Part shown: piece after piece, positions 1 to 8,896 of the stretch
How positions within the stretch are numbered: position 1 is the first letter of the stretch
How the letters are laid out: each line of letters begins with the position of its first letter
From: Pseudomonas oryzae
GTDB taxonomy: Bacteria; Pseudomonadota; Gammaproteobacteria; Pseudomonadales; Pseudomonadaceae
Assembly: GCF_900104805.1 (NCBI RefSeq)
Contig: NZ_LT629751.1
Location: 1-64,000, forward strand
DNA: 64,000 bases
Direction: 5' to 3'
The notes under the pieces: model-generated
Databases searched by the model: none
What the model saw: only the letters and a program-made list of their open reading frames with translations
Told to the model about the DNA's origin: nothing
Made by a program: the position numbers and the translations under genes

Positions 1-657
1 GGCATCGGCGGCGGCGTCCTGCTGCTGGCGATCATGGCCGGCATCGTGCCGGCGGCGGCGCTGATTCCGGTGCACGGCCTGGTGCAGCTGGGCTCCAACG
101 GCAACCGCGCCTGGATGACCCGCCAGCACATCGACTGGCAACTGCTCAGACGCTTCGCCCTCGGCGCGCTGGGCGGGGCGCTGCTCGCCTCGCTGATCGT
201 CGTCCAGCTGCCGCTGCAGTGGATCCAGTTCAGCGTCGCCGCGTTCATCCTCTATCTGGTCTGGGGGCCCAAGCCGGGCCGGCACAGCCTCGGTCGCGCC
301 GGCCAGCTGCTCGCCGGCGGCCTCACCACCCTGGTGTCGATGTTCGTCGGCGCCACCGGCCCGCTGGTGGCCGGCTTCATCCATCGCCACGACATGGACA
401 AGCTGACCACCACCGCGACCTTCGCCGGCTGCATGAGCGTCCAGCACCTGCTGAAGATGAGCGTGTTCTCGGTGGTCGGCTTCGCCTTCTGGGACTGGCT
501 GCCGCTGGTGGCGCTGATGGTCCTCGCCGGCGCGGTCGGCAGCTGGTTCGGCCTCAAACTGCTCGACCGCATGCCGGCGGAGCAGTTCAAGCGGCTGTTC
601 CGCTGGATAGTGACGCTGCTGGCGTTGCGCCTGCTGTGGCAGGCCGGCGGCTTCTGA
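1..657 (+). CDS. TauE/SafE-family membrane permease, 5' end outside the window
   Basis: The frame is open from the left edge of the window and ends at TGA 655-657, so about 218 C-terminal residues are visible. Family members are usually near 250 residues, so roughly 30-40 are missing; the ATG at 34 is internal. The visible part has several hydrophobic helices and glycine-rich turns such as GLVQLGSNGNRAW and FVGATGPLVAGF, typical of TauE/SafE (DUF81) proteins. These are inner-membrane carriers linked in characterised members to export of sulfite, sulfoacetate or related organosulfur anions. The substrate here cannot be told from sequence. A sulfite dehydrogenase lies 7 kb away, but nothing shows the two are linked. 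Confidence 0.85.
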   Translation, partial: GIGGGVLLLAIMAGIVPAAALIPVHGLVQLGSNGNRAWMTRQHIDWQLLRRFALGALGGALLASLIVVQLPLQWIQFSVAAFILYLVWGPKPGRHSLGRAGQLLAGGLTTLVSMFVGATGPLVAGFIHRHDMDKLTTTATFAGCMSVQHLLKMSVFSVVGFAFWDWLPLVALMVLAGAVGSWFGLKLLDRMPAEQFKRLFRWIVTLLALRLLWQAGGF

Positions 658-744
658 GCGCGCTCCAGCGCGGCGGGGCGCCGGCACTCGCCGTGGAGCG
701 GCCGGCTATGCTGGAAGGGCATGCACAGCCAGTGGAGACGCGCC

Positions 745-984
745 ATGCCCGAACCCCATATCGCCCAACGCAGCCCCTACGCGGTCGAGGTCGAGGCCGG
801 CAAGGAGTACTGGTGGTGCCGCTGCGGCCTGAGCCGGAGCCAGCCGTTCTGCGACGGCTCGCATAAGGTCGGCCCGTTCCGCCCGCTGCGCTACCTCGCC
901 CAGCGCAGCGAGACCCTGTACTTCTGCGGCTGCAAGCACAGCGCCGCGCCGCCGCTGTGCGACGGCAGCCACAAGCTGGTGTAG
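745..984 (+). CDS. Small protein with two CDGSH iron-sulfur motifs
   Basis: A 79-residue protein with two CDGSH iron-sulfur motifs. Motif 1 has C25, C27, C36 and H40; motif 2 has C61, C63, C72 and H76, both ending in the exact string CDGSH. Each motif is expected to hold one [2Fe-2S] cluster by 3Cys-1His ligation, as in mitoNEET-type proteins, so the protein should be a small soluble redox or cluster-transfer protein. The precise role is unknown. I prefer ATG 745 over ATG 721 because GGAGA at 734-738 sits at proper spacing before it; the extra eight residues from 721 look non-conserved. It stands alone between the permease and the SDR gene. Confidence 0.9.
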   Translation: MPEPHIAQRSPYAVEVEAGKEYWWCRCGLSRSQPFCDGSHKVGPFRPLRYLAQRSETLYFCGCKHSAAPPLCDGSHKLV

Positions 985-1016
985 GCTGGGGGCACCGGAC
1001 ACGCCAGGAGGCCCGT

Positions 1017-1856
1017 ATGCGTCGCGTCATTCGCAAGGTGTTCGTCAACAAGGTGTTCGACCGCAAGGTGGTGCTGATCACCGGAGCCTGCGCCGGCATC
1101 GGCCGGGCGCTGTCGGTGCGCTTCGCCCAGGCCGGTGCGCGCCTGGTGCTGTTCGATCTCGACCAGGCGGCGCTGGACAGCCTGGCCCAGCACCTGGCCG
1201 ACCATCACAACGCCCAGGTGCTGCCGCTGCGCTGCGACGTGGCCGACGCCCAGGCGGTGCGCGCCGCGGTGGCGCTGGCGGTGGAGCACTTCGGCGGCAT
1301 CGACGTGCTGGTCAACAACGCCGGCATCACCCATCGCAGCGCCTTCGTCGACACCGACCAGGCGGTGTTCGAGCGGGTCATGGCGGTCAACTACTTCGGC
1401 GCGCTGCACTGCACCCAGGCGGCGCTGCCGAGCATCCTCGCCCGCCGTGGGCAGATCATCGTGCTCAGCTCGCTGTCCGGCTTCGCGCCGATGCTCTACC
1501 GCAGCGCCTACAACGCCAGCAAGCACGCCCTGCACGGCCTGTTCGAGAGCCTGCGCCTGGAACTCAGGGACAGCGGCGTCAACGTCATGCTGGTGTGCCC
1601 GGGCTTCACCGCCACCGACATCCGCAAGCACGCCCTGGTCGGCGACGGCTCGGTGACGGCGCAGCCGATCCCCTTCGTCGGCAAGGTCAGCTCGGCGCAG
1701 GATACCGCCGAGGCGATCTTCCAGGGCGCCGTGCGCCGCAAGCGCCTGCTGATCCACTCCAACGTCAACTGGCTGGCGCGCTTGATGGCGCGCCTGACCC
1801 CGCGCCTGTTCGAGCGCCTGCTGGTGCCGCGGCTGTCCGGGCTGAAGCCCTCGTAG
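1017..1856 (+). CDS. Short-chain dehydrogenase/reductase (SDR), classical type
   Basis: A 279-residue NAD(P)-dependent oxidoreductase. The cofactor motif TGxxxGIG is at residues 22-29, NNAG at 100-103, and the catalytic triad is S152, Y165 and K169 (YNASK). The aspartate in LFDLD after the second strand suggests NAD(H) preference, which is an inference. The substrate is unknown. The N-terminus is basic and the last 40 residues are amphipathic and arginine-rich (NWLARLMARLTPRLFERLL), which could give peripheral membrane attachment. Start chosen at ATG 1017 because CAGGAGG lies at 1005-1011. The frame upstream of this ATG stays open into the neighbouring gene but has no separate initiation signal. 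Confidence 0.9.
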   Translation: MRRVIRKVFVNKVFDRKVVLITGACAGIGRALSVRFAQAGARLVLFDLDQAALDSLAQHLADHHNAQVLPLRCDVADAQAVRAAVALAVEHFGGIDVLVNNAGITHRSAFVDTDQAVFERVMAVNYFGALHCTQAALPSILARRGQIIVLSSLSGFAPMLYRSAYNASKHALHGLFESLRLELRDSGVNVMLVCPGFTATDIRKHALVGDGSVTAQPIPFVGKVSSAQDTAEAIFQGAVRRKRLLIHSNVNWLARLMARLTPRLFERLLVPRLSGLKPS

Positions 1857-1962
1857 GGACGCATGCATTCGCCTGACCGGGCCGCGTTGGCGAATGAATT
1901 CGCCCCTGCAGGCGGCGGGTTGGCCGGATAATGGTCGAGCCGCCCCGCCTCAAGGAGTTCCG

Positions 1963-2439
1963 TTGAAGAAGATCGCCCTGTTCGCCGATGTGCAGAACCT
2001 CTACTACACCGTTCGCCAGGCGCATGGTTGCCACTTCAACTATGCCGCGCTGTGGGCCGAGGTGGCGGCGCGCGGGCAGATCGTCGAGGCCCACGCCTAC
2101 GCCATCGAACGCGGCGACCCGCGCCAGCAGCAGTTCCAGCAGACCCTGCGCAGGCTCGGCTTCACCGTGAAGCTCAAGCCGTACATCCAGCGCAGCGACG
2201 GCAGCGCCAAGGGCGACTGGGACGTCGGCATCACCATCGACGTGCTCGACGCCGCGGCGCGGGTCGACGAGGTGGTGCTGGCCTCCGGCGACGGCGACTT
2301 CGACCTGCTGCTCGAGCGCGTGCGCCGCGGTGGCGCCGAGGCCACCGTGTACGGCGTGCCGGGGCTCACCGCGCAGTCGCTGATGCGTGCAGCCGACCGC
2401 TACGTGCCGATCGAGGGCGACCTGCTGCTGCGCGGCTGA
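1963..2439 (+). CDS. NYN-domain protein (LabA/DUF88 family), putative nuclease fold
   Basis: A 158-residue protein with a PIN-like NYN fold. Acidic residues expected to bind metal are present: D9 (FADVQNLYY), D85/D87 (KGDWDVGI), D93 and D110/D112 (SGDGDFD). Family members are predicted or shown to be RNA-processing nucleases; the substrate of this one is unknown. I chose the TTG at 1963 because AAGGAG at 1953-1958 is correctly spaced and the protein then begins MKKIALF like its relatives. The in-frame ATG at 1894 has no ribosome-binding site. The gene lies just upstream of a DEAD-box helicase on the same strand, 68 bp apart, so an RNA-related role fits the context but is not proved. Confidence 0.88.
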   Translation: MKKIALFADVQNLYYTVRQAHGCHFNYAALWAEVAARGQIVEAHAYAIERGDPRQQQFQQTLRRLGFTVKLKPYIQRSDGSAKGDWDVGITIDVLDAAARVDEVVLASGDGDFDLLLERVRRGGAEATVYGVPGLTAQSLMRAADRYVPIEGDLLLRG

Positions 2440-2507
2440 TCGGCGCCGTGCCGGCTGGCGATTGCGGGTAAACTGTCGCCCTCGTTTTTCTGCCGGTTGC
2501 CCCTGCC

Positions 2508-3851
2508 ATGACCTTCGCCTCCCTCGGCCTGATCGATCCGCTGCTGCGCACGCTCGACGCCCTCGACTATAAAACGCCCACCCCGGTGCAGAGCCAGGCG
2601 ATCCCCGCCGTGCTCAAGGGCCGCGACCTGATGGCGGCGGCGCAGACCGGCACCGGCAAGACCGCCGGCTTCGCCCTGCCGCTGCTGCAGCGCCTGAGCC
2701 AGGTCGGCGTAGTGGCGCCCAACTGCGTGCGTGCGCTGATCCTGGTGCCGACCCGCGAGCTGGCCGAGCAGGTCCACGAGAGCTTCCGCGTCTACGGCCA
2801 GCACCTGCCGCTGCGCACCCTGGCCGCCTACGGCGGGGTCAGCATCAACCCGCAGATGATGCGCCTGCGCAAGGGCGTCGACGTGCTGGTAGCCACCCCC
2901 GGCCGCCTGCTCGACCTGTTCCGCCAGAATGCGGTGCGCTTCGAGCAGGTAGAGTTCCTGGTGCTCGACGAGGCCGACCGCATGCTCGACCTCGGTTTCG
3001 CCCGCGAGCTCAACGAGCTGTTCGCCATGCTGCCGCGGCGCCGGCAGACCCTGCTGTTCTCGGCGACCTTCTCCGAGACCATCCGCGAGCTGGCCCGCGT
3101 GCTGCTGCGCGACCCGCTGTCGATCGAGGTCAGCCCGCGCAACACCGCGGCGCAGAGCGTCAAGCAGTGGCTGATCCCGGTGGACAAGAAGCGCAAGTCC
3201 GAGCTGTTCCTGCACCTGCTCAAGGCGCGGCGCTGGGGCCAGGTGCTGGTGTTCGTCAAGACCCGCAAAGGCGTCGACGAGCTGGTCGGCGAGCTGCAGC
3301 GCCTGGGCGTTTCCGCCGACGCGATCCACGGCGACAAGCCGCAGCCGGCGCGCCTGCGCGCGCTGGAGCGCTTCAAGGCCGGCGAGGTGCAGGTGCTGGT
3401 GGCCACCGACGTGGCGGCGCGCGGCCTGGACATCGACGACCTGCCGCTGGTGGTCAACTTCGACCTGCCGATCGTCGCCGAGGACTACGTGCACCGCATC
3501 GGCCGTACCGGCCGCGCCGGCGCGACGGGCGAGGCGCTGTCGCTGGTGTGCGCCGACGAGGTGCAGCTGCTCGCCGCCATCGAGCTGCTGATCCGCCAGG
3601 TGCTGCCGCGTCGCGACGAGCCGGACTTCGTCCCCGACCACCGCGTGCCGCAGACCACCATCGACGGCCAGGTGCTGAAGAAGCCGAAGAAACCCAAGGC
3701 GCCCAAGGTCGAATTCGGCAAGCCGGGCAAGGCCGCCAAGCCGCTGGGCAACTGGATCGACAGCAGCGCGCCCAAGGTCAAGTCGGTGCGCAAGATGCCG
3801 AGCCTGAGCGGCGGCGCCAAGCGTCCGGCCGGCCCGGCCAAGAAGAAGTGA
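2508..3851 (+). CDS. rhlE: DEAD-box ATP-dependent RNA helicase, RhlE-like
   Basis: A 447-residue helicase with every core motif: Walker A AQTGTGKT at 45-52, PTRELAEQ at 81-88, [12 protein letters not shown] at 154-157, SAT at 185-187, ARGLDID and HRIGRTGR at 329-336. The Q motif lies near residues 23-30 (TPTPVQSQ). Residues 390 to the end are lysine- and proline-rich, a basic tail typical of RhlE that binds structured RNA. Expected role is unwinding short RNA duplexes during ribosome maturation or RNA decay. Pseudomonads carry several RhlE paralogues, so the exact name is a family assignment. It ends 3 bp from the stop of the convergent zinc-ribbon gene. Confidence 0.93.
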   Translation: MTFASLGLIDPLLRTLDALDYKTPTPVQSQAIPAVLKGRDLMAAAQTGTGKTAGFALPLLQRLSQVGVVAPNCVRALILVPTRELAEQVHESFRVYGQHLPLRTLAAYGGVSINPQMMRLRKGVDVLVATPGRLLDLFRQNAVRFEQVEFLVLDEADRMLDLGFARELNELFAMLPRRRQTLLFSATFSETIRELARVLLRDPLSIEVSPRNTAAQSVKQWLIPVDKKRKSELFLHLLKARRWGQVLVFVKTRKGVDELVGELQRLGVSADAIHGDKPQPARLRALERFKAGEVQVLVATDVAARGLDIDDLPLVVNFDLPIVAEDYVHRIGRTGRAGATGEALSLVCADEVQLLAAIELLIRQVLPRRDEPDFVPDHRVPQTTIDGQVLKKPKKPKAPKVEFGKPGKAAKPLGNWIDSSAPKVKSVRKMPSLSGGAKRPAGPAKKK

Positions 3852-3854
3852 CGC

Positions 3855-4901
3855 CTACGCCTGCGGCTGGCTGGCGCCGGCGCCGCAGGCGAAGCAGAAG
3901 CGGGCGAAGGCGCTCTTGCGCGTCTGGCACTGCGTGCAGTGGTCGAACAGGCTGAGCCCGCAGTGCGGGCAGAAGTCGATCTGCGGGTTGTCCAGCTCGA
4001 CCGGCCGCTCGCAGCCGGGGCAGACCTTCTTCGCCAGGCGCAGCAGCGAGGTGTCGTAGCTGATCTGCTGGCGTCGCTCCGCGTCGGGCCTGGCCTCGGC
4101 CTCCAGCTGGCGCTGGCGGTAGCGGTTGAAGGAGATGATCGCCTGGCGGCCGACCAGCACGGTGATCACCACGCCGACGATGTTGCGCACGTAGCCGCCG
4201 TAGCTCGGCAGGTAGGGCACCAGTTCGACGAAGAACACGAACAGGGCGAAGTAGATGTAGCCCCACACGAAGGGCCACCAGGTGCTCTGGCGCTGGCGGG
4301 CGAACAGCCAGCCGGCGATCAGCAGCAGCGGCAGGGTGAGCGCCAGGCGGGTCAGGAACACCTTGAGCTCCTGCGCGCTCTGTTCGCTGCTCATCTGCTC
4401 AAAGGCGGCGCTGCGCAGCTCGTCGAGCTGACGCTGGGCACGCTGCTGCGCCTGCCGGGCGTCGAGCAGGCGCTGCTGCTCGGCCTCCACCGCGGCGCGC
4501 GACTGGCGCTCGGCCAGCTGCAGGTGTTCGAGCGCCTCGGTGCGCTGCAGCAGCTCGGCGTCGCGCTCGGCCTGCTGGGTGACCTGGCGGCTGGCCAGCC
4601 AGGCGCTCAGGCTGTCGCGCGCGGTCTGGCTGTTCTGCTCGGCGGCTTCCAGCTTGAGGCGGCTCTGCTCCACCGCGTCCTCGGCCTCCTCGGCCAGATT
4701 GCGCTGCTGCTTGATCTCCTGCTCGATGCGCTGGCTCGCGGCGGCGTCGATGAAGTCCTCGACCGCATAGCGCTGCTCGACCAGCGGCAGGTTCCTCACC
4801 AGCGCGCCGCCGAGGTTGATCAGGAAGCCGGCGAACACCACCGCCACCGCCCACAGGGCGAGGCGGAAGAACTTCTCGGAGCGGCGCTGGGCCTTGTTCA
4901 T
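3855..4901 (-). CDS. Membrane protein with coiled coil and C-terminal zinc ribbons, function unknown
   Basis: A 348-residue protein. Order of parts: membrane helix about 12-34; long Glu/Gln/Arg-rich coiled coil about 50-170; three membrane helices about 183-200, 208-230 and 238-256; then a cytoplasmic tail with double zinc-ribbon pairs CPGC (294-297), CPHC (311-314), CTQC (322-325) and CFAC (336-339). The coiled coil between helix 1 and helix 2 should be periplasmic if the N-terminus is cytoplasmic. Similar genes in pseudomonads are annotated only as zinc-ribbon proteins. ATG 4901 has GGAAGG upstream. No catalytic motif is visible, so I assign no function. Confidence 0.8.
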   Translation of the reverse strand: MNKAQRRSEKFFRLALWAVAVVFAGFLINLGGALVRNLPLVEQRYAVEDFIDAAASQRIEQEIKQQRNLAEEAEDAVEQSRLKLEAAEQNSQTARDSLSAWLASRQVTQQAERDAELLQRTEALEHLQLAERQSRAAVEAEQQRLLDARQAQQRAQRQLDELRSAAFEQMSSEQSAQELKVFLTRLALTLPLLLIAGWLFARQRQSTWWPFVWGYIYFALFVFFVELVPYLPSYGGYVRNIVGVVITVLVGRQAIISFNRYRQRQLEAEARPDAERRQQISYDTSLLRLAKKVCPGCERPVELDNPQIDFCPHCGLSLFDHCTQCQTRKSAFARFCFACGAGASQPQA

Positions 4902-4974
4902 GATGCGGATCCTTCCGGGCTGGACTGGCTGAGATCATAGCTCAGCGCCGTTGGGGAGATGGTGGCGTTCTGGC

Positions 4975-4995
4975 GTAGGGTGCGCTGTGCGCACC
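4975..4995. repeat. REP-like palindrome, GTAGGGTGCGC family, single unit
   Basis: Starts GTAGGGTGCGC and continues TGTGCGCACC. GGTGCGCA and TGCGCACC are the self-complementary part. The same family occurs at 6291-6342, 57209-57228 and the right edge of the window, always between genes. It lies upstream of the transaminase gene. Confidence 0.75.
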
Positions 4996-5138
4996 AATCA
5001 GGGGGCGGCAGGCCAGGCTGGGCTTCTGCTGCTGTGACGTAGGGGGCGACTGTCCCGAAATTGCCGCCGCGCGCGGCTGTCCCGCGCCGGCGGATCGGCT
5101 ATCCTCGCCGCTTGCGCTCCATGCTTCCAGGAACTGCG

Positions 5139-6287
5139 ATGATCGTCAGCAAGCTGCCCAACGTCGGCACCACCATCTTCACCACCATGTCCCAGCTCGC
5201 CGCGCAGAGCGGCGCCATCAACCTGTCGCAGGGTTTCCCCGACTTCGACGGCCCGCAGGCGCTGCGCGAGGCGGTCGGCCGCCACGTGATGGCCGGGCAC
5301 AACCAGTACGCGCCGATGACCGGCCTGCCGGCGCTGCGCGAGCAGGTCGCGGCGAAGATCGCCCGCAGCTACGGCCGCACGGTGGACATGGACGCCGAGG
5401 TGACCATCACTCCCGGCGCCACCGAGGCGATCTTCTGCGCGGTGCAGGCGCTGGTGCGCCCGGGCGACGAGGTGATCGTCTTCGATCCCTGCTACGACAG
5501 CTACGAGCCCTCGGTGGAGCTGGCCGGCGGGCGCTGCGTGCACGTGCCGCTGGCCCTGCCGGATTTCGCCATCGACTGGGACCAGCTCAGCGATGCGATC
5601 AGCCCGCGCACCCGCCTGATCATCATCAACAGCCCGCACAACCCCAGCGGCGCGCTGATTTCCCGTGCCGAGCTGGATCTGCTGGCGGCGCTGATCCGCG
5701 ACCGCGACATCTACCTGATCAGCGACGAGGTCTACGAGCACCTGGTGTTCGACGGCGTGCAGCATGCCAGCGTGCTGGCCCACGAGGAGCTGTACCAGCG
5801 CGCCTGTGTGGTCAGCTCGTTCGGCAAGACCTACCACGTCACCGGCTGGAAGACCGGCTACGTGGTGGCACCGCCGGCGCTGTCCGCCGAGCTGCGCAAG
5901 GTCCACCAGTTCGTCACCTTCTGCGGCATCACCCCGCTGCAGTGGGCGCTGGCCGACTACATGAGCGCCCATCCCGAGCACGTCGACGAGCTGCCGGCCT
6001 TCTACCAGGCCAAGCGCGACCTGTTCTGCGACCTGCTCAAGGGCTCGCGCTTCGCCTTCAAGCGCACCCCCGGCACCTACTTCCAGCTGGCCGACTACTC
6101 GGCGATCCGCGACGACCTGAACGACGTCGAGATGTCGCTGTGGCTGACCCGCGAGCATGGCGTGGCGACCATCCCGGTGTCGGTGTTCTACCAGGATGCG
6201 CCCAAGGACCTGCGCCTGGTGCGCTTCTGCTTCGCCAAGCGCGAGGAGACCCTGCGCCAGGCCGCCGACAAGCTGTGCCGGGTATGA
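5139..6287 (+). CDS. ybdL: PLP-dependent methionine/glutamine-type aminotransferase (YbdL/KAT III family)
   Basis: A 382-residue fold-type I aminotransferase. Visible motifs are GFPDFDGP near 32-39, YAPMTGLPALR, NPSG near 168-171, SDEVYE with D196, and SSFGKTYHVTGWK with the PLP lysine K230. The position that is usually arginine in TGWR is lysine here. YbdL prefers methionine and other hydrophobic amino acids, and related enzymes use glutamine as amino donor. Start is ATG 5139 with CAGGAA upstream; earlier in-frame codons lack a site. The next gene, after a palindromic repeat, is an omega-amidase, which suggests that the pair handles glutamine transamination or methionine salvage. Confidence 0.87.
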   Translation: MIVSKLPNVGTTIFTTMSQLAAQSGAINLSQGFPDFDGPQALREAVGRHVMAGHNQYAPMTGLPALREQVAAKIARSYGRTVDMDAEVTITPGATEAIFCAVQALVRPGDEVIVFDPCYDSYEPSVELAGGRCVHVPLALPDFAIDWDQLSDAISPRTRLIIINSPHNPSGALISRAELDLLAALIRDRDIYLISDEVYEHLVFDGVQHASVLAHEELYQRACVVSSFGKTYHVTGWKTGYVVAPPALSAELRKVHQFVTFCGITPLQWALADYMSAHPEHVDELPAFYQAKRDLFCDLLKGSRFAFKRTPGTYFQLADYSAIRDDLNDVEMSLWLTREHGVATIPVSVFYQDAPKDLRLVRFCFAKREETLRQAADKLCRV

Positions 6288-6290
6288 CCG

Positions 6291-6342
6291 GTAGGGTGCG
6301 CCGTGCGCACCACGGGCCAATGGTGCGCATGGCGCACCCTAC
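6291..6342. repeat. REP-like inverted pair, GTAGGGTGCGC family
   Basis: A forward unit at 6291-6311 begins GTAGGGTGCGCC and an inverted unit at 6322-6342 ends GGCGCACCCTAC. Together they form a long imperfect palindrome between the transaminase and omega-amidase genes. In RNA it would fold as a hairpin and could act as a transcript boundary or partial terminator between the two genes. Confidence 0.8.
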
Positions 6343-6387
6343 GGCTGGCGCGACATGCGCCATGATCTGGATTTGCGGAGACTTCCC

Positions 6388-7182
6388 ATGCGTGATCTGA
6401 CAACCCTGCCCGACCTCAAGCTGGCCCTGGTGCAGACCGCCCCGGTCTGGCAGGACCCGGCCGCCAACCATGCCCACTTCGCCCGCCTGCTCGACCAGGC
6501 CGAGGGCGCCGACCTGGTGATCCTGCCGGAGATGTTCAGCACCGGCTTCTCGATGGACGCCGCGGCGCTGGCCGAGGCCGAGGACGGCCCGAGCCGCGCC
6601 TGGCTGCTGGCGCAGGCCGCGCGGCTGAATGCCGTGGTGGTCGGCAGCGTGATCACCCGCGCCGCCGACGGCAGCTACCGCAACCGCCTGTACTGGGCGC
6701 GCCCGGACGGCAGCTGCGCGCACTACGACAAGCGTCACCTGTTCCGCATGGCCGGCGAGCACGAGCACTACGCGCCCGGCGAGCAGCGCGTGTTGCTGGA
6801 AGTGAAGGGCTGGCAGGTGCGCCCGCTGGTCTGCTACGACCTGCGCTTCCCGGTGTGGAGCCGCGACCCGCACGACACCGACCTGCTGCTGTACATCGCC
6901 AGTTGGCCGGCGGCGCGGCGCAACCCGTGGAACCGCCTGCTGCCGGCGCGCGGCATCGAGAACCTGTGCTACGTGGCGGCGGTCAACCGCATCGGCGCCG
7001 ACGGCAACGGCTATCCGCACGCCGGCGACAGCCAGGTGCTCGACTTCATGGGCGACAGCCTGCTGGACGCCGGCGACGCCGAGGGGGTGTTCCACGTCAC
7101 CCTGTCCGCCGTCGCGCTGGCCAAGTTCCGCACGCGCTTCCCGGCGTACCGCGATGCCGACGAGTTCGAGCTGAAGCTCTGA
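6388..7182 (+). CDS. yafV: Omega-amidase, nitrilase superfamily (YafV/Nit2-like)
   Basis: A 264-residue carbon-nitrogen hydrolase. The catalytic triad is E48 (LPEMF), K115 (YDKRHLFRM) and C149 (PLVCYDLRFP). The HLFRM string and the overall length match the YafV/Nit2 branch. These enzymes hydrolyse alpha-ketoglutaramate, the keto acid formed when glutamine donates its amino group, and so pull glutamine-dependent transamination forward. This fits the aminotransferase immediately upstream. ATG 6388 is preferred to ATG 6355 because GGAG lies at 6377-6380. It ends 4 bp from the stop of the convergent cytochrome gene. Confidence 0.9.
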   Translation: MRDLTTLPDLKLALVQTAPVWQDPAANHAHFARLLDQAEGADLVILPEMFSTGFSMDAAALAEAEDGPSRAWLLAQAARLNAVVVGSVITRAADGSYRNRLYWARPDGSCAHYDKRHLFRMAGEHEHYAPGEQRVLLEVKGWQVRPLVCYDLRFPVWSRDPHDTDLLLYIASWPAARRNPWNRLLPARGIENLCYVAAVNRIGADGNGYPHAGDSQVLDFMGDSLLDAGDAEGVFHVTLSAVALAKFRTRFPAYRDADEFELKL

Positions 7183-7186
7183 GCCC

Positions 7187-7507
7187 TCACTGCCCCGCCA
7201 CGCTCGACACGTAGTGGGCCACGGCGCGGATCTGCTCGTCGCTGAGGCTTGCGGCGAACGGCGGCATCACGCCCAGGCCGTTGCGCACCGCCGCCGCCAC
7301 CCGCGCGGCGTCGGGCCTGAGCTGGTCGAGGTCGGGGCCGACCGCGCCGCTGGCACCGGCCTCGCGCAGCGTATGGCACAGGCTGCAGGACGGCTGCGCC
7401 TGTTCGAGGAACACCTGGCGGCCCTGGGCGAGCAGGGCTTCGTCGGCCAGGGCGGGCGCGGCGAGCAACAGGCTCAGGGCCGCGCCGGTCAGCGCTTGGC
7501 GATCCAT
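7187..7507 (-). CDS. Periplasmic monohaem cytochrome c, likely electron acceptor of the sulfite dehydrogenase
   Basis: A 106-residue class I cytochrome c. A Sec signal peptide spans about 1-21 (cleavage after ALA), the haem site is CSLCH at 41-45, and the sixth ligand is probably M81 in GVMPPF. It lies 43 bp downstream of the molybdopterin sulfite-oxidase-like gene on the same strand. In SorAB systems the small cytochrome SorB takes electrons from the molybdenum subunit SorA, so the role is inferred from context. ATG 7507 has GGAG upstream. The protein could instead be a general c5-type carrier. Confidence 0.87.
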   Translation of the reverse strand: MDRQALTGAALSLLLAAPALADEALLAQGRQVFLEQAQPSCSLCHTLREAGASGAVGPDLDQLRPDAARVAAAVRNGLGVMPPFAASLSDEQIRAVAHYVSSVAGQ

Positions 7508-7550
7508 GGGCCGGGTCTCCGGGCTGCAGAAAGGGGACGGCGTCCGCCGA

Positions 7551-8741
7551 TCAGACCACGCTGAGCCTCACCGCGTGGTCTTCCCAGCCGTTGTGGGCGA
7601 AGCCATTGTCGTTGTCCAGGCGCTCGCGCGGCTGCACGTTGCCGGCGACGTCGGTGGCGCGGCTGGCCAGGCTGTAGCTGCCGGGCGCCAGCTCCGCGGT
7701 CAGCACGAACGGCCGCCAGGCGTAGGGGCCGAGATCCGGGCCGACGAAGGGCGCCGGGCGCCAGCTCTGCCCGCCGTCGAGCGACACCTCGACGCTCTTC
7801 ACCGCCCGCGCGCCGCCGAAGGCCACGCCCTGGACCACCACCCGGCCGGCCCTGGCCTGCTCCAGCGGCTGGCTGATCCACGACTTGACGTTCATCTCCC
7901 ACATCGACGGCTGGTCCGGTGCGCCCTGCACCCCGACCGGGCGCAGGCGGTAGCCCTTGCTCTGGATGTTGGCCTGGGTCTCCGCGGCGGTGAAGGCCAG
8001 CTGCCTGACGTACTTGATGTTGTTGACCCCGTAGTAGCCGGGGATCACCAGGCGCAGCGGGCCGCCGTGGGCCAGGGCGATCGGTTCGCCGTTCAGCTCC
8101 CAGGCCAGCAGCGCCTGCTCCAGGGCGCGCAGCGGCACCGAGCGTTCGACCACCACGGTGGCCGCATCCACCCCGGGGGGCAGGGTCTCGCCGCCGGTGC
8201 CGGTGATGAAGGCCATGCCGTCCTCGACGCCACCCAGTACCTCGACCACCGTCTTCAGCGGCACCCCGCTCCAGAACACGCAGCCGGCCGCGCCGACCGT
8301 CCAGGGCGTGCCGCTCGGCTTGTGCGGGAAGAAGCCGCGGCCGTTGCCCGAGCACTGCAGCACGCTGGCCACGGTTGTCACGCCGAGGCTCTTCAGCTCG
8401 GCCACGGTCAGGCTGCGCGGCTGTCTGACGCCGGCGAAGTCGACGCTCCAGGCGTCGGGGCTAACGACGATGGCGGCATCCGGTGCCGGCAGGTTGTTGC
8501 GCACGAACAGCCGGTCGCTGGCGGTGACCACGCTGCTGCCGATGCTGTCGCGGCGGGTTTCCAGGGTGTTGGCGCTGTGCACGATCAGCGTGTCGGCGCG
8601 CTTCCACTTGGCGTAGTCCGGCAGGGGCAGGATTTCCTGGGCCTGCACCCGCCACGGCAGGCCGCACAGGCTGACGGCGGCGATGGCGGTGGCCGTGCCC
8701 GCCAGCAACTGGCGGCGGCGCAGATCGATGGGTTCCGGCAT
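7551..8741 (-). CDS. Sulfite dehydrogenase, molybdopterin subunit (SorA/sulfite oxidase family)
   Basis: A 396-residue protein with a Tat-like N-terminus (RRRQLLAG at 8-15, then a hydrophobic stretch) and the sulfite-oxidase fold. C130 in LQCSGNGR is the expected molybdenum-ligating cysteine; CVFWSGVPLK follows, and the C-terminal part resembles the Ig-like dimerisation domain (EVSLDGGQSWRPA). It should oxidise sulfite to sulfate in the periplasm and pass electrons to the cytochrome encoded next to it. Start ATG 8741 has GGGAGAGG just upstream. A sulfite substrate is the family default and has not been shown here. Confidence 0.88.
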   Translation of the reverse strand: MPEPIDLRRRQLLAGTATAIAAVSLCGLPWRVQAQEILPLPDYAKWKRADTLIVHSANTLETRRDSIGSSVVTASDRLFVRNNLPAPDAAIVVSPDAWSVDFAGVRQPRSLTVAELKSLGVTTVASVLQCSGNGRGFFPHKPSGTPWTVGAAGCVFWSGVPLKTVVEVLGGVEDGMAFITGTGGETLPPGVDAATVVVERSVPLRALEQALLAWELNGEPIALAHGGPLRLVIPGYYGVNNIKYVRQLAFTAAETQANIQSKGYRLRPVGVQGAPDQPSMWEMNVKSWISQPLEQARAGRVVVQGVAFGGARAVKSVEVSLDGGQSWRPAPFVGPDLGPYAWRPFVLTAELAPGSYSLASRATDVAGNVQPRERLDNDNGFAHNGWEDHAVRLSVV

Positions 8742-8896
8742 GGCGGCCTCTCCCGGGAAGGGCTGCCGGCGCAGGGCAGCGGCAAAGGATGGCGGATGAC
8801 GCGGCGCCTGGCGGCAGCGTCAGTCCGGGCGAGATTCCGGCGCTCTCGGCCGGAGCGGACGGGGTACTAACGGGTTTAGCAGGGGGACTCCCCCTG

